Below, piece after piece: positions 8,034 to 15,669 of a DNA stretch of 38,556 nt (positions are counted from its first letter, which is position 1; each line of letters opens with the position of its first letter). The notes under the pieces were generated by a model. The model saw only the letters and a list, made by a program, of their open reading frames with translations. It was not told where the DNA came from and ran no database searches. Source of the DNA: DATJMJ01 sp035503915 (GTDB lineage: Bacteria; Actinomycetota; Acidimicrobiia; Acidimicrobiales; Palsa-688); assembly GCA_035503915.1 (NCBI GenBank), contig DATJSU010000048.1:1-38556 (forward strand). Reading direction: 5' to 3'. Position numbers and translations under genes: made by a program.

Positions 8034-8326
8034 TGGAAGACCCCCGCGATGCGGTCATCCGCCCGATCGTGTCTGAGAAGTCTTATGCGCTGAGCGAAAA
8101 AGGCGTCTACATGTTCATCGTCCCGAAGGGCGCGAACAAAATCGAGATCCGCCGCTCGGTCGAGCAGGTCTTCAATGTCAAGGTGACGGGCGTCAACACC
8201 CTCAACCGTCCCGGCAAGCGCAAGCGCAACAGGCGCAAGTCCACTTATGGCCAGCGCCCGGGCTCCAAGAGGGCCTTCGTGACCCTTGCCGAGGGCCAGT
8301 CGATCCCGCTGTTCGAAACGAGCTGA
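8033..8326 (+). CDS. rplW: 50S ribosomal protein L23
   Basis: A 97-residue uL23 of normal length: DAVIRPIVSEKSYALSE at the N-terminus, FIVPKGANKIEIRRSVEQVFNVKV in the middle and a basic loop KRKRNRRKSTYGQRPGSKRAFV. L23 sits at the polypeptide exit site and is the docking point for trigger factor and the signal recognition particle. Its start overlaps the rplD stop by one base (TGATG), so translation is likely coupled. Confidence 0.97.
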   Translation: MEDPRDAVIRPIVSEKSYALSEKGVYMFIVPKGANKIEIRRSVEQVFNVKVTGVNTLNRPGKRKRNRRKSTYGQRPGSKRAFVTLAEGQSIPLFETS

Positions 8327-8335
8327 GAGTAGGCA

Positions 8336-9169
8336 ATGCTCCGTTCCCGTAAGCCAACCAGCGCCGGCCGGCGTTTCCAGACGGTCTCGGCGTTCACCGA
8401 GATCACGACCGACAGGCCCGAGCGCTCGCTCACAGTGCCAAGACCGAGTACTGGTGGTCGCAATTCCTATGGCCGCATCACAGCGCGCCACCGGGGCGCT
8501 GGGCATAAGCGCCAGTACAGGCTCGTGGACTTCAAGCGGTCAAAAGATGGCGTGCCCGCCACGGTGGCGACTATCGAGTACGACCCCAATCGCAACGCGC
8601 GCATCGCCCTCCTCCATTACCACGATGGCGAAAAGCGCTATATCCTCGCACCGGCGCGCGTTGCAGTGGGCGATGTGCTCCGCAGCGGCCAAGGCGCCGA
8701 GATCCGCCCCGGGAACGCCCTTCCCATGCGTTTCATCCCGGTCGGCTCTGTGGTGCACAATGTCGAACTGAAGCCCGGTGGGGGCGGCAAGCTTGCTCGC
8801 AGTGCAGGCTCGAGCGTGCAACTGGTCGCCAAAGAAGGCGACTTTGCGACTCTCCGCCTCCCCTCGACAGAGATGCGCCGGGTTCCCATCGACTGCCGCG
8901 CGACCATCGGGGAAGTTGCCAACGCCGAAGCCGAGCTCGTAAAGATCGGCAAGGCGGGCCGCAACCGCTGGAAGGGCGTCCGCCCGCAAACTCGCGGAGT
9001 GGCGATGAACCCCGTCGACCACCCCCTTGGTGGAGGCGAAGGCAAATCTTCGGGCGGCCGGCACCCGGTGTCGCCGTGGGGCAAGCCCGAAGGGCGGACC
9101 CGCCACTCCCATCGTCCATCTGACCAACTGATCATCCGGCGGCGCAGAGGCCGCGGCGCCAGGAGGTAG
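8336..9169 (+). CDS. rplB: 50S ribosomal protein L2
   Basis: A 277-residue uL2 of standard length. Conserved blocks are RNSYGRITARHRGAGHKRQYR near the N-terminus, the LPSTEMRRVP strand, and the C-terminal GVAMNPVDHPLGGGEGKSSGGRHPVSPWG, whose histidine is needed for peptidyl-transferase activity in E. coli. L2 binds 23S rRNA and helps join the subunits. Nine bases with a purine-rich GAGAGTAGG separate it from rplW. rpsS follows closely. Confidence 0.98.
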   Translation: MLRSRKPTSAGRRFQTVSAFTEITTDRPERSLTVPRPSTGGRNSYGRITARHRGAGHKRQYRLVDFKRSKDGVPATVATIEYDPNRNARIALLHYHDGEKRYILAPARVAVGDVLRSGQGAEIRPGNALPMRFIPVGSVVHNVELKPGGGGKLARSAGSSVQLVAKEGDFATLRLPSTEMRRVPIDCRATIGEVANAEAELVKIGKAGRNRWKGVRPQTRGVAMNPVDHPLGGGEGKSSGGRHPVSPWGKPEGRTRHSHRPSDQLIIRRRRGRGARR

Positions 9170-9172
9170 TAG

Positions 9173-9451
9173 ATGCCCCGCAGCCTCAAAAAAGGGCCGT
9201 TCGTGGATGGCCACCTACTCCGCAAAGTCGACGACCTGAACGGCCGCAACGAGAAGAGAGTCATCAAAACCTGGTCGCGTCGCTCAACGATCATCCCCGA
9301 CATGGTCGGCCACACGATTGCCGTCCATGACGGGCGCAAGCACGTCCCGGTCTACGTGACTGAGTCCATGGTCGGCCACAAGCTGGGCGAGTTTGCCCCG
9401 ACTCGGACTTTCCGCTATCACGCGGGCCAAGAACGCCAAGGGAAACGCTGA
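9173..9451 (+). CDS. rpsS: 30S ribosomal protein S19
   Basis: A 92-residue uS19 of normal length, opening PRSLKKGPFVDGHLLRKV and carrying the family's KTWSRRSTIIPDMVGHTIAVHDGRKHVPVYVTESMVGHKLGEFAPTRTF region, only partly quoted by motif here. It forms a complex with S13 in the 30S head and contacts the tRNA decoding region. A strong AGGAGG-type site (CCAGGAGGTAGTAG) precedes the ATG. It overlaps rplV by one base. Confidence 0.98.
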   Translation: MPRSLKKGPFVDGHLLRKVDDLNGRNEKRVIKTWSRRSTIIPDMVGHTIAVHDGRKHVPVYVTESMVGHKLGEFAPTRTFRYHAGQERQGKR

Positions 9452-10149
9452 TGCCCGGTCCCAAGACCAACGAACGCGAAGGCACGCGCGCCGTGCTGCG
9501 CTGGGCGGGAGCCAGCGCTTTCAAGATCCGGGAGGTCATCGACCTCATCCGGGGCAAGCCCGTGCACGAGGCCTCTGACCTCTTGCGTTTCGCCGAGCGC
9601 GACTGCGCTGCACTGATCGAGAAATTACTTCGCTCGGCTGTCGCCAACGCGCAGAACAACGACGGGCTCGACCCCGAGGAACTGTACGTTTCGGCCTGTT
9701 ATGCCGACGAAGGCCCGACTGCCAAACGCTGGAGGCCGAGGGCCCGCGGGCGGGCAACGAGGATCCGTAAGCGCAGTTGCCACATCACCCTGATAGTGAG
9801 CCGCATGCCCGAGGAGCAGCTCGCCAAGTTGCAAGCGCGCCGGCGTGCCGAGAACCTCGCTATGCGCGCCCGCCGGGTCGAGGCGACTCGACGTGCTCGG
9901 GCCGAGGTTACCGAAGGGGCTAGCCGGCGGGAGCGGCGGCACCCGGAGGCGTTTGCGCCCGAGGGCGAAGGCGAGGCAGCAGGTGCGGAGGAGGCGGCTG
10001 CCGAAGAGGCCATTGCCGGCGAGCCTGCGACCGAGCAGCCATCCGAGCCGGTGGGCGCCGGGCAACCGCCAGGCACAACTGATGGGCCGCCTGCGGAGCC
10101 TGAAGAAGCGGGACCGGCGAGCGAACAGGAAGGCGAGATGGAAAGCTGA
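9451..10149 (+). CDS. rplV: 50S ribosomal protein L22 with long acidic C-terminal extension
   Basis: A 232-residue uL22, about twice the usual 110-120. The core (residues 1-121) is normal: KIREVIDLIRGK, then LLRSAVANAQNN and the beta-hairpin loop AKRWRPRARGRATRIRKRSCHITLIV, whose tip reaches into the exit tunnel and affects macrolide binding. From about residue 122 an Arg/Ala-rich helix gives way to an Ala/Glu/Pro/Gly-rich acidic tail ending EGEMES. The tail resembles the long L22 extensions seen in some actinobacteria, but its role is unknown. Being on the solvent side, it could be tolerated without touching the tunnel. One-base overlaps join it to rpsS and rpsC. Confidence 0.96.
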   Translation: MPGPKTNEREGTRAVLRWAGASAFKIREVIDLIRGKPVHEASDLLRFAERDCAALIEKLLRSAVANAQNNDGLDPEELYVSACYADEGPTAKRWRPRARGRATRIRKRSCHITLIVSRMPEEQLAKLQARRRAENLAMRARRVEATRRARAEVTEGASRRERRHPEAFAPEGEGEAAGAEEAAAEEAIAGEPATEQPSEPVGAGQPPGTTDGPPAEPEEAGPASEQEGEMES

Positions 10150-11063
10150 TGGGCCAGAAGGTCAACCCGTACGGGTTCCGCTTGGGCAATACGACTGATT
10201 GGAAGTCGCGGTGGTTCACCGACCGTGAGTACCAGGAGTACCTGATCGAAGATATCCATATCCGCGACTACTTGAACAAGGAGCTTGAGCGCGCCGCAGT
10301 GAGCCGGGTCGAGATCGAAAGGACGCGCGACCGCCTGCGCATCGACGTGCATACCGCACGCCCGGGCATCGTCATTGGCCGGCGCGGTGCAGAGGCTGAC
10401 CGTTTGCGTGCCCGCCTCGCCGAGATCACAAAGAACCCCAAGGTCCAGCTCAATATCCAGGAGATCAAGCAGCCCGAGCTCGACGCTGCGCTCATGGCTC
10501 AGGGTATTGCAGACCAGCTTGCCGGGCGCGTGAGCTTCAGGCGGGCAATGAAAAGGACCGTGCAGACAGTACAAAAGGCCGGGGCTCTCGGGGTGAGGGT
10601 GCAGTGCTCCGGCCGGCTCGGCGGGGCTGAAATGTCCCGACGCGAGTCCTACCGCGAGGGGCGGGTGCCGCTTCACACCCTTCGCGCCGACATCGATTAC
10701 GGCTTCCGCGAGGCCAAGACGACCTATGGGCGCATAGGTGTAAAGGTCTGGATTTACAAAGGCGACGTCCTGCCCTACAAGACCTCCGCCGAGGACAAGA
10801 TCAGCAGAGAAGCTGCCATGGCAGTCGGGGAGGCCTCCGGCCTCGGCAGCCCGCGCCGAGTGGTGAGCGCCGGCGGGGGCCGCCGCCGGCCCGAGATGGG
10901 CGAGCCGGGCGCCGCGATCGCTCCCGCGGAGCCTGTGGTTGCTGCCGACCGCGAGATCGTCCCGGTCGACCCCGAGCTGGAACGCTTGCTCCAAGAAGAA
11001 GAAGAGATCGAACGGCGCACCCGCGGCGACCACCACGAGACGCCCCATTTTCCTAGGGACTGA
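10149..11063 (+). CDS. rpsC: 30S ribosomal protein S3 with C-terminal extension
   Basis: A 304-residue uS3. The N-terminal MGQKVNPYGFRLGNTTDWKSRWF, the KH-domain GIVIGRRGAEADRLR and the C-domain block RAMKRTVQTVQKAGALGVRVQCSGRLGGAEMSR are all present, each cited here only as a landmark. Bacterial S3 is usually 210-280 residues. Here about 90 residues follow the core: a Gly/Arg stretch, an Ala/Pro linker and a charged ERLLQEEEEIERR helix. S3 lines the mRNA entry channel, where its arginines support helicase activity. It overlaps the rplV stop by one base. The tail is not recognised as a known domain. Confidence 0.96.
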   Translation: MGQKVNPYGFRLGNTTDWKSRWFTDREYQEYLIEDIHIRDYLNKELERAAVSRVEIERTRDRLRIDVHTARPGIVIGRRGAEADRLRARLAEITKNPKVQLNIQEIKQPELDAALMAQGIADQLAGRVSFRRAMKRTVQTVQKAGALGVRVQCSGRLGGAEMSRRESYREGRVPLHTLRADIDYGFREAKTTYGRIGVKVWIYKGDVLPYKTSAEDKISREAAMAVGEASGLGSPRRVVSAGGGRRRPEMGEPGAAIAPAEPVVAADREIVPVDPELERLLQEEEEIERRTRGDHHETPHFPRD

Positions 11064-11068
11064 GCGAA

Positions 11069-11497
11069 ATGTTGATGCCGCGCAAAGTAAAGCACCGCAA
11101 GCAGCAACGGGGCCGGATGGAGGGCCTTGCCAAGGGTGGTACAGAAGTTTCCCACGGCGACTACGGGATCCAGGCCCTTGAACCGGGTTGGGTGAGCGCG
11201 CGCCAGATCGAAGCAGCCCGTATCGCGATGACCCGCCATGTCCGCCGCGGCGGCAAGGTTTGGATCAACGTGTTCCCCGATAAGCCTGTCACCGCGAAGC
11301 CGGCGGAAACACGCATGGGCTCGGGCAAGGGCAACCCCGAGTTCTGGGTGGCGGTCGTGCGGCCGGGGCGGGTCATGTTCGAGATCGCGGGGGTACCCGA
11401 AGCGTTGGCTCGTTCCGCAATGGAACGGGCGATACAAAAACTCCCGATAAAGGCTCGCTTTGTCACGCGGGCGCACCAAGAAGAGGTCGAGGTGTAA
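11069..11497 (+). CDS. rplP: 50S ribosomal protein L16
   Basis: A 142-residue uL16 with the classical opening MLMPRKVKHRKQQRGRMEG and the conserved GKGNPEFWVAVVRPGRVMFE block. L16 binds near the A-site tRNA elbow and is a late assembly protein of the 50S. A second in-frame ATG two codons later is possible, but the family usually starts with MLMP. The start follows the rpsC stop by five bases, and its stop overlaps rpmC by one base. Confidence 0.97.
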   Translation: MLMPRKVKHRKQQRGRMEGLAKGGTEVSHGDYGIQALEPGWVSARQIEAARIAMTRHVRRGGKVWINVFPDKPVTAKPAETRMGSGKGNPEFWVAVVRPGRVMFEIAGVPEALARSAMERAIQKLPIKARFVTRAHQEEVEV

Positions 11498-11766
11498 TGA
11501 CCAAACCGGCCGAACTACGCAAGCTCAACGACGACGAGCTCTCTCAGCACTTGGCGGAGTGCCGCGAAGAGGTGTTCCACTTGCGTTTTCAGCTTGCCAT
11601 GGGCAAGCAGGACAACTCGTCCCGGCTGAGCCATGTGCGCCGCGAGCTCGCTCGGCTGCTGACTCTCGAGCGCGAGCGAGAATTAGCTGGCCCGGCAACC
11701 GGGGCAAGCTCTCTGGGAGCGCCGGCCGGTCCGGTTGGGCTGGTGCGTGGAAGGAAGGGACGCTGA
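11497..11766 (+). CDS. rpmC: 50S ribosomal protein L29
   Basis: An 89-residue uL29. The two-helix core (ELRKLNDDELSQHLAECREEVFHLRFQLAMGKQDN, cited as landmark, then RRELARLLTLERER) covers about the first 67 residues. A short Gly/Ala/Pro tail ending GRKGR extends it beyond the common 60-75. L29 lies beside L23 at the exit tunnel. It is coupled by one-base overlaps to rplP and to rpsQ. Confidence 0.95.
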   Translation: MTKPAELRKLNDDELSQHLAECREEVFHLRFQLAMGKQDNSSRLSHVRRELARLLTLERERELAGPATGASSLGAPAGPVGLVRGRKGR

Positions 11767-12053
11767 TGACCGAAGCAGGCTCTCAGGCGGCGGCACCGGC
11801 TCGGGCCAACCGCCGCAAGGTCCGAGAAGGCATTGTGGCCTCGAACGCGATGGACCGCACGGCTGTCGTGGTCGTGGTGGAGAGGGTCCGCCACCCTCGT
11901 TACGCGAAAACTGTGCAGCGCACGAAGCGCCTGTACGCCCACGACGAGGCCAACGACGTAAGGGTCGGTGACCGAGTGCGTTTAGTGGAGACGAAGCCGG
12001 TCTCCAAGTTGAAGCGCTGGCGCGTCGAGCAGGTCCTCGAGCGGGCGAGGTAG
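11766..12053 (+). CDS. rpsQ: 30S ribosomal protein S17
   Basis: A 95-residue uS17 with a short Ala-rich N-terminal lead, then the OB-fold core NRRKVREGIVASNAMDRTAVVVVVERV, the YAKTVQRTKRLYAHDEAN strand and VGDRVRLVETKPVSKLKRWRV. It binds 16S rRNA early in 30S assembly. An open frame extends much further upstream, but the ATG overlapping the rpmC stop (TGATG) matches the family start and operon spacing. Confidence 0.96.
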   Translation: MTEAGSQAAAPARANRRKVREGIVASNAMDRTAVVVVVERVRHPRYAKTVQRTKRLYAHDEANDVRVGDRVRLVETKPVSKLKRWRVEQVLERAR

Positions 12054-12062
12054 GAGGACCAG

Positions 12063-12431
12063 GTGATCCAGCAGGAGACAAGGCTCCGCATAGCCGATAA
12101 TTCCGGCGCCCGTGAAGTCCTTTGCATCAAGGTCCTTGGCGGTTCGCGGAGGCGCTACGCGTCCATCGGGGACATTTTCGTTGCGACGGTAAAGGACGCG
12201 ATCCCAGGAGCCAACGTAAAGAAGGGCGATGTCGTCAAGTGCGTCGTCGTGCGTACGAGGAAGGAAAAGCGCCGTCCGGACGGCAGCTACATACGTTTTG
12301 ACGAGAACGCGGCGGTGCTCATCAATGACCAGATGCAGCCGCGTGGTACGCGCATTTTCGGCCCCGTAGGCCGGGAATTGCGCGACAAGCGCTTCATGCG
12401 CATCATCTCGCTAGCGCCGGAGGTGCTTTGA
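12063..12431 (+). CDS. rplN: 50S ribosomal protein L14
   Basis: A 122-residue uL14 of exact family length, beginning IQQETRLRIADNSGAREVLCIKVLGG and containing GDIFVATVKDAIPGANVKKGDVVK and the FGPVGRELRDKRFMRIISLAPEVL end. L14 forms an intersubunit bridge and is the binding site of RsfS. The start codon is GTG, nine bases after rpsQ, with a good TAGGAGG site. In E. coli this gene opens the spc operon; here no separate promoter is evident and the run looks continuous. Confidence 0.97.
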   Translation: MIQQETRLRIADNSGAREVLCIKVLGGSRRRYASIGDIFVATVKDAIPGANVKKGDVVKCVVVRTRKEKRRPDGSYIRFDENAAVLINDQMQPRGTRIFGPVGRELRDKRFMRIISLAPEVL

Positions 12432-12433
12432 AC

Positions 12434-12742
12434 ATGAAGGTTCATAGAGGCGATCACGTGATAGTCCTTTCTGGGACCAACAAGGGCAAGCGGGGCGAAG
12501 TAGTGCGTGCACTGCCGGAGAAGAACAAGGTTGTCGTCGAAGGCGTCAACCGGATGAAGCGTCACCAACGCACCACCCAGGTGCGCAAGCGGGCAGGGAT
12601 CATCGAGAAAGACCTCCCGGTGCCGGTGTCCATAGTGGCGTTGATCTGCCCTAAGGAGCACACGCCGACTCGCGCCACCTTTCGCACCTCCGACGACGGC
12701 AGCCAACGACGGGTTTGCGGGCGCTGCGGGGAAGGCCTCTGA
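12434..12742 (+). CDS. rplX: 50S ribosomal protein L24
   Basis: A 102-residue uL24. The KOW motif (VHRGDHVIVLSGTNKGKRGEV) opens the protein, followed by KNKVVVEGVNRMKRHQR and the C-terminal VCGRCGEGL. The usual CPxCxK...C.KCG zinc-like pair is incomplete (ICPKEHTPTR in place of CPKCGKPTR), leaving three cysteines. L24 starts 50S assembly. A TTG two codons upstream overlaps the rplN stop and is an alternative start. ATG is preferred from the family N-terminus (MKV..GD). Confidence 0.95.
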   Translation: MKVHRGDHVIVLSGTNKGKRGEVVRALPEKNKVVVEGVNRMKRHQRTTQVRKRAGIIEKDLPVPVSIVALICPKEHTPTRATFRTSDDGSQRRVCGRCGEGL

Positions 12743-13494
12743 TGCCGGGCGGTAAAGGTTCGCCCGGTAAAGGCGGCAAAGCCCCTGCCAGCAAGTCCAA
12801 GGCTGGCAAGGGCGGAGCGAAAGCGGCGGCGACGCCGCGCCGTGCTGCTGGGCCTAGCCCCGCGCCGCAAGGCAGGGGTGGAGGCGGGCGCTCGGCCCTC
12901 GCCATCAAGGCGGCCCGCGGGCGACCCGCTGGCCCTTCCCAGCCACCGCGCCTTCGGGTGCGCTACGCGACCGAGCTGCGAGGTTCGCTCCAGAGCCAAT
13001 TGGGCCTCTCCAACCCAATGTTGGTGCCACGCATGGAAAAGATCGTGCTCAACATGGGCGTTGGCCGCGCCGTCGCGCAGCCTTCCCTGCTGGAAGGCGC
13101 TGTACGCGACCTCAGCCTGATCAGCGGGCAAAAGCCGATCGTGACCAAAGCCAAGAAGTCGATCGCGGCCTTCAAGCTCCGGCAGGGCAACTCGATCGGT
13201 GCAAAGGTCACCCTTCGCGGGGACAGGATGTGGGAGTTTTTCGACCGCCTGATATCCCTCGCCATCCCCCGTACCCGTGACTTCAGGGGGCTCTCGCCAA
13301 AGGGCTTCGACGGGCGTGGCAATTACACCTTTGGCGTCAACGAGCAGCTGATCTTCCCTGAGATCGACTACGACAAGGTGGACGCGCCGCGTGGCATGGA
13401 CGTGAGCATCGTCACTACAGGGCGCACCGACGACGAAGGGCGCGCGCTCCTGGAAGCTTTTGGCTTCCCGTTCCGCAGAGAAGGAGCAGCCTGA
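12742..13494 (+). CDS. rplE: 50S ribosomal protein L5 with basic N-terminal extension
   Basis: A 250-residue uL5. The conserved protein begins only at about residue 70 (RLRVRYATELRGSLQSQLG), and the rest is standard: NPMLVPRMEKIVLNMGVG, KPIVTKAKKSIAAFKLRQG, PRTRDFRGL, and the NYTFGVNEQLIFPEI strand. The first roughly 68 residues are a Lys/Gly/Ala/Pro-rich, strongly basic low-complexity segment. The ATG chosen overlaps the rplX stop (TGATG). No later start would fit this coupling, so the extension looks real. L5 binds 5S rRNA and contacts S13 in bridge B1b. Confidence 0.95.
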   Translation: MPGGKGSPGKGGKAPASKSKAGKGGAKAAATPRRAAGPSPAPQGRGGGGRSALAIKAARGRPAGPSQPPRLRVRYATELRGSLQSQLGLSNPMLVPRMEKIVLNMGVGRAVAQPSLLEGAVRDLSLISGQKPIVTKAKKSIAAFKLRQGNSIGAKVTLRGDRMWEFFDRLISLAIPRTRDFRGLSPKGFDGRGNYTFGVNEQLIFPEIDYDKVDAPRGMDVSIVTTGRTDDEGRALLEAFGFPFRREGAA

Positions 13495-13495
13495 G

Positions 13496-13552
13496 GTGCC
13501 CAACTCGCTCAAACAGCAAGCAATCGAGCCAGTAGCAGGAGCAAATAACTAG
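13496..13552 (+). CDS. Possible 18-codon mini-ORF bridging rplE and rpsN
   Basis: A GTG two bases after the rplE stop opens an 18-codon frame (product starting MPNSLKQQAIEP) whose TAG directly abuts the rpsN ATG. AAGGAG inside the end of rplE lies nine bases before the GTG. It could keep ribosomes moving across the only sizeable gap here (translational coupling), or be chance. No similarity to a known protein is recognised. Confidence 0.25.
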   Translation: MPNSLKQQAIEPVAGANN

Positions 13553-13738
13553 ATGGCCAAGAAGGCTCTCATAATCAAGGCTCAGCGAAAGCCCAAGTAC
13601 AAGGTAAGGGCGTACACCCGCTGCCGGCGTTGCGGCCGGCCGCACTCAGTGCTGCGCAAATTTGGCTTGTGCCGCATTTGCCTGCGGGAGCTCGTGCACG
13701 CCGGCGAGATACCGGGCGTCACGAAGTCGAGCTGGTAG
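13553..13738 (+). CDS. rpsN: 30S ribosomal protein S14, zinc-binding type (type Z)
   Basis: A 61-residue uS14 of the short zinc-binding form, with ligands C24, C27, C40 and C43 (CRRC and CRIC) and the usual KKFGLCRICLREL-like and GVTKSSW end. The protein sits in the 30S head near the decoding site. The C+ form needs zinc; many actinobacteria keep a separate zinc-free longer copy elsewhere, not in this window. It follows the mini-ORF directly and precedes rpsH with a TAGGAGG site. Confidence 0.97.
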   Translation: MAKKALIIKAQRKPKYKVRAYTRCRRCGRPHSVLRKFGLCRICLRELVHAGEIPGVTKSSW

Positions 13739-13750
13739 GAGGCGTGGCCG

Positions 13751-14155
13751 ATGACAATGACTGACCCAATCGCCGACATGTTGACCCGGCTCCGCAACGC
13801 GAACGTGGCTCACCACGAGACGGTCCGGATGCCCTCCTCCAAGTTGAAGGAATCTCTCGCCGCAATCCTCTTGCGGGAGGGTTACATAGCCGGTTACCGA
13901 GCAATTGCCGACGAAAAACGGCCGGGACGCTTGCTCGAGGTGACGATGAAGTACACCTCCGACCGGACGCGGACTATTTCCGGCGTCAGGCGCGTTTCCA
14001 AGCCTGGCCTACGTGTCTACACTGGGGCGGACAAGTTGCCGCGAGTCCTCGGCGGTCTCGGAGTAGCTGTGTTGTCTACGAGCCGCGGCCTGATGACCGA
14101 CCGCGACGCGCGCAAGCTGCGCGTCGGCGGCGAAGTCCTTTGTTATGTCTGGTGA
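13751..14155 (+). CDS. rpsH: 30S ribosomal protein S8
   Basis: A 134-residue uS8 of normal length, beginning MTMTDPIADMLTRLRNAN and ending in the conserved GVAVLSTSRGLMTDRDARKLRVGGEVLCYVW block, cited here as a landmark. S8 binds the central domain of 16S rRNA and in E. coli represses the spc operon by binding the rplE leader region. Whether that control exists here is unknown. A GGAGG site lies upstream. A 46-bp gap follows before rplF. Confidence 0.97.
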   Translation: MTMTDPIADMLTRLRNANVAHHETVRMPSSKLKESLAAILLREGYIAGYRAIADEKRPGRLLEVTMKYTSDRTRTISGVRRVSKPGLRVYTGADKLPRVLGGLGVAVLSTSRGLMTDRDARKLRVGGEVLCYVW

Positions 14156-14201
14156 GCCTCATGTGTGCTGAACAGGTTGAAACGTCTTTGAGGAGCGTCC
14201 C

Positions 14202-14741
14202 ATGTCCCGTATAGGCCGAGCCCCCGTGGCCGTGCCGTCCGGGGTGAGCGTCGCGCTCGACGGGCAGTCGGTCACCGTGACCGGGCCGCGCGGGTCGCTC
14301 AGCCACACCGTCGCCGGCGAGATCACCGTGCGCCAGGAGGGCCAGCTGCTCCTGGTCGAGAGGCCCGATGACGAGCGCCGCAACAGGAGCCTCCACGGGC
14401 TGACCCGGACGCTTGTCAACAACATGGTCCTCGGTGTCACCTCCGGCTTTTCAAAGGACCTCGAGATCGTGGGCGTTGGTTACCGGGCTACGCCGAAGGG
14501 CCCTTCGACCATCGAGCTGGCCCTCGGCTTCAGCCACTCTGTAACTGTCGAGGCACCTGCCGGGGTGAGCTTCGAAGTGCCTGCCCCTACGCGTATCACG
14601 GTCCGCGGGAGCGATAAGCAGGTAGTCGGAGAGGTCGCAGCGAAGATCCGCAAGCTCCGCCCACCAGAGCCGTACAAGGGCAAGGGCGTGCGGTACGCGG
14701 GCGAAGTGGTGAGGCGTAAGGCCGGGAAGGCCGCCAAGTGA
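14202..14741 (+). CDS. rplF: 50S ribosomal protein L6
   Basis: A 179-residue uL6 of standard size: MSRIGRAPVAVPSGVSV at the start, VTGPRGSLSH, then in the second domain GVGYRATPKG and GFSHSV, and the end KIRKLRPPEPYKGKGVRYAGEVVRRKAGK. L6 lies near the sarcin-ricin loop and factor-binding site. A GAGGAGC site precedes the ATG. In the gap before it, a 17-codon frame starting at 14161 would overlap the rplF start. Confidence 0.97.
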   Translation: MSRIGRAPVAVPSGVSVALDGQSVTVTGPRGSLSHTVAGEITVRQEGQLLLVERPDDERRNRSLHGLTRTLVNNMVLGVTSGFSKDLEIVGVGYRATPKGPSTIELALGFSHSVTVEAPAGVSFEVPAPTRITVRGSDKQVVGEVAAKIRKLRPPEPYKGKGVRYAGEVVRRKAGKAAK

Positions 14742-14748
14742 GGTCGTC

Positions 14749-15114
14749 ATGAGCAGCGTCGCAGATAAGCAAAGGGCCAGGGCTCGGCGCCACTACCGGG
14801 TCCGCAAGAAGGTGAGCGGCACGCCCGAGCGGCCCCGGTTGGCAGTCTTCCGTTCCAACCGGCACGTCGTCGCCCAAGTGATCGACGACATTTCGGGCCG
14901 GACGTTGGCAGCGGCGTCCTCTCTGGAGGCTTCGGTGCGATCGGGCGGGGGGACGGGCAACAAGGCTGCGGCGGCCTCGGTGGGAAAGCTCGTGGCCGGG
15001 CGGGCCAAGGCCGCGGGTGTTACCAAAGTGGCCTTCGACCGGGGCGGGTTTTTGTACCACGGGCGCGTAGCGGCGCTCGCTGACGCTGCTCGCGAAGCAG
15101 GACTGGAGTTTTAG
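14749..15114 (+). CDS. rplR: 50S ribosomal protein L18
   Basis: A 121-residue uL18 with RARARRHYRVRKKVSGTPERPRLAVFRSNRHVVAQVIDD (landmark), the SVGKLVAGRAKAAGV helix and the FDRGGFLYHGRVAALADAAREAGLEF end. L18 binds 5S rRNA together with L5, helping attach it to the 50S central protuberance. Seven bases separate it from rplF and three from rpsE. Confidence 0.97.
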   Translation: MSSVADKQRARARRHYRVRKKVSGTPERPRLAVFRSNRHVVAQVIDDISGRTLAAASSLEASVRSGGGTGNKAAAASVGKLVAGRAKAAGVTKVAFDRGGFLYHGRVAALADAAREAGLEF

Positions 15115-15117
15115 CAG

Positions 15118-15669
15118 ATGGCAGACCAGCAGCAGTACCAAGACCGGACCATCAAGGTCAACCGCGTGGCCAAGGTTGTCAAGGGCGGCCGCCGGTTCAG
15201 CTTTGCCGCATTGATGGTTATCGGTGACGGCGCCGGGACGGTGGGGCTTGGTTACGGCAAGGCCAAAGAAGCGGGCCTGGCCGTCCAAAAGGGCATCGAG
15301 GAGGCGAAAAAGGCGCTGTGCAAGGTCCCCCTCGCCGGCTCGACTATCACTCACCCCGTGATAGGTCAAGCGGGGGCTGGGCGTGTCCTGCTCAAGCCGG
15401 CCGCCCCTGGCACGGGCGTGATCGCCGGCGGGGCGGCGCGCCCGATCCTCGAGCTCGCCGGAGTGCACGACGTAGTGGCGAAGTCCCTCGGGTCTTCCAA
15501 CAGCATCAACGTCGCCCAAGCAACCATGGCGGGCCTGCGCGCTCTCATGCGCCCGGACGAAGTCGCCCGCCGCCGGGGGCTGTCCGATGAGGAAGTCACG
15601 CCCAAGGGCGTACTCCATGCTTACCGCGACGCCCAGCATGCTCTTCGCGCTCCCGCAGAGGTGCCCTGA
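15118..15669 (+). CDS. rpsE: 30S ribosomal protein S5
   Basis: A 183-residue uS5. The double-stranded RNA-binding fold (VNRVAKVVKGGRRFSFAALMVIGDG, VGLGYGKAKE) and the C-terminal PAAPGTGVIAGGAARPILELAGV and SLGSSNSINVAQATMAGL segments are all present, cited as landmarks. S5 sits at the mRNA entrance and contributes to decoding fidelity. The length is ordinary for actinobacteria. It overlaps rpmD by one base. Confidence 0.97.
   Translation: MADQQQYQDRTIKVNRVAKVVKGGRRFSFAALMVIGDGAGTVGLGYGKAKEAGLAVQKGIEEAKKALCKVPLAGSTITHPVIGQAGAGRVLLKPAAPGTGVIAGGAARPILELAGVHDVVAKSLGSSNSINVAQATMAGLRALMRPDEVARRRGLSDEEVTPKGVLHAYRDAQHALRAPAEVP

Noticed and set aside
9699..11048. A 449-codon open frame antisense to rplV and rpsC, and similar long antisense frames over rplE (12562-13512), rplF-rpsE (14596-15639) and deoA (21597-22607)
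   Set aside because: They lie opposite genes with clear family motifs and arise from GC-rich codon bias. No recognisable protein motif or start context.
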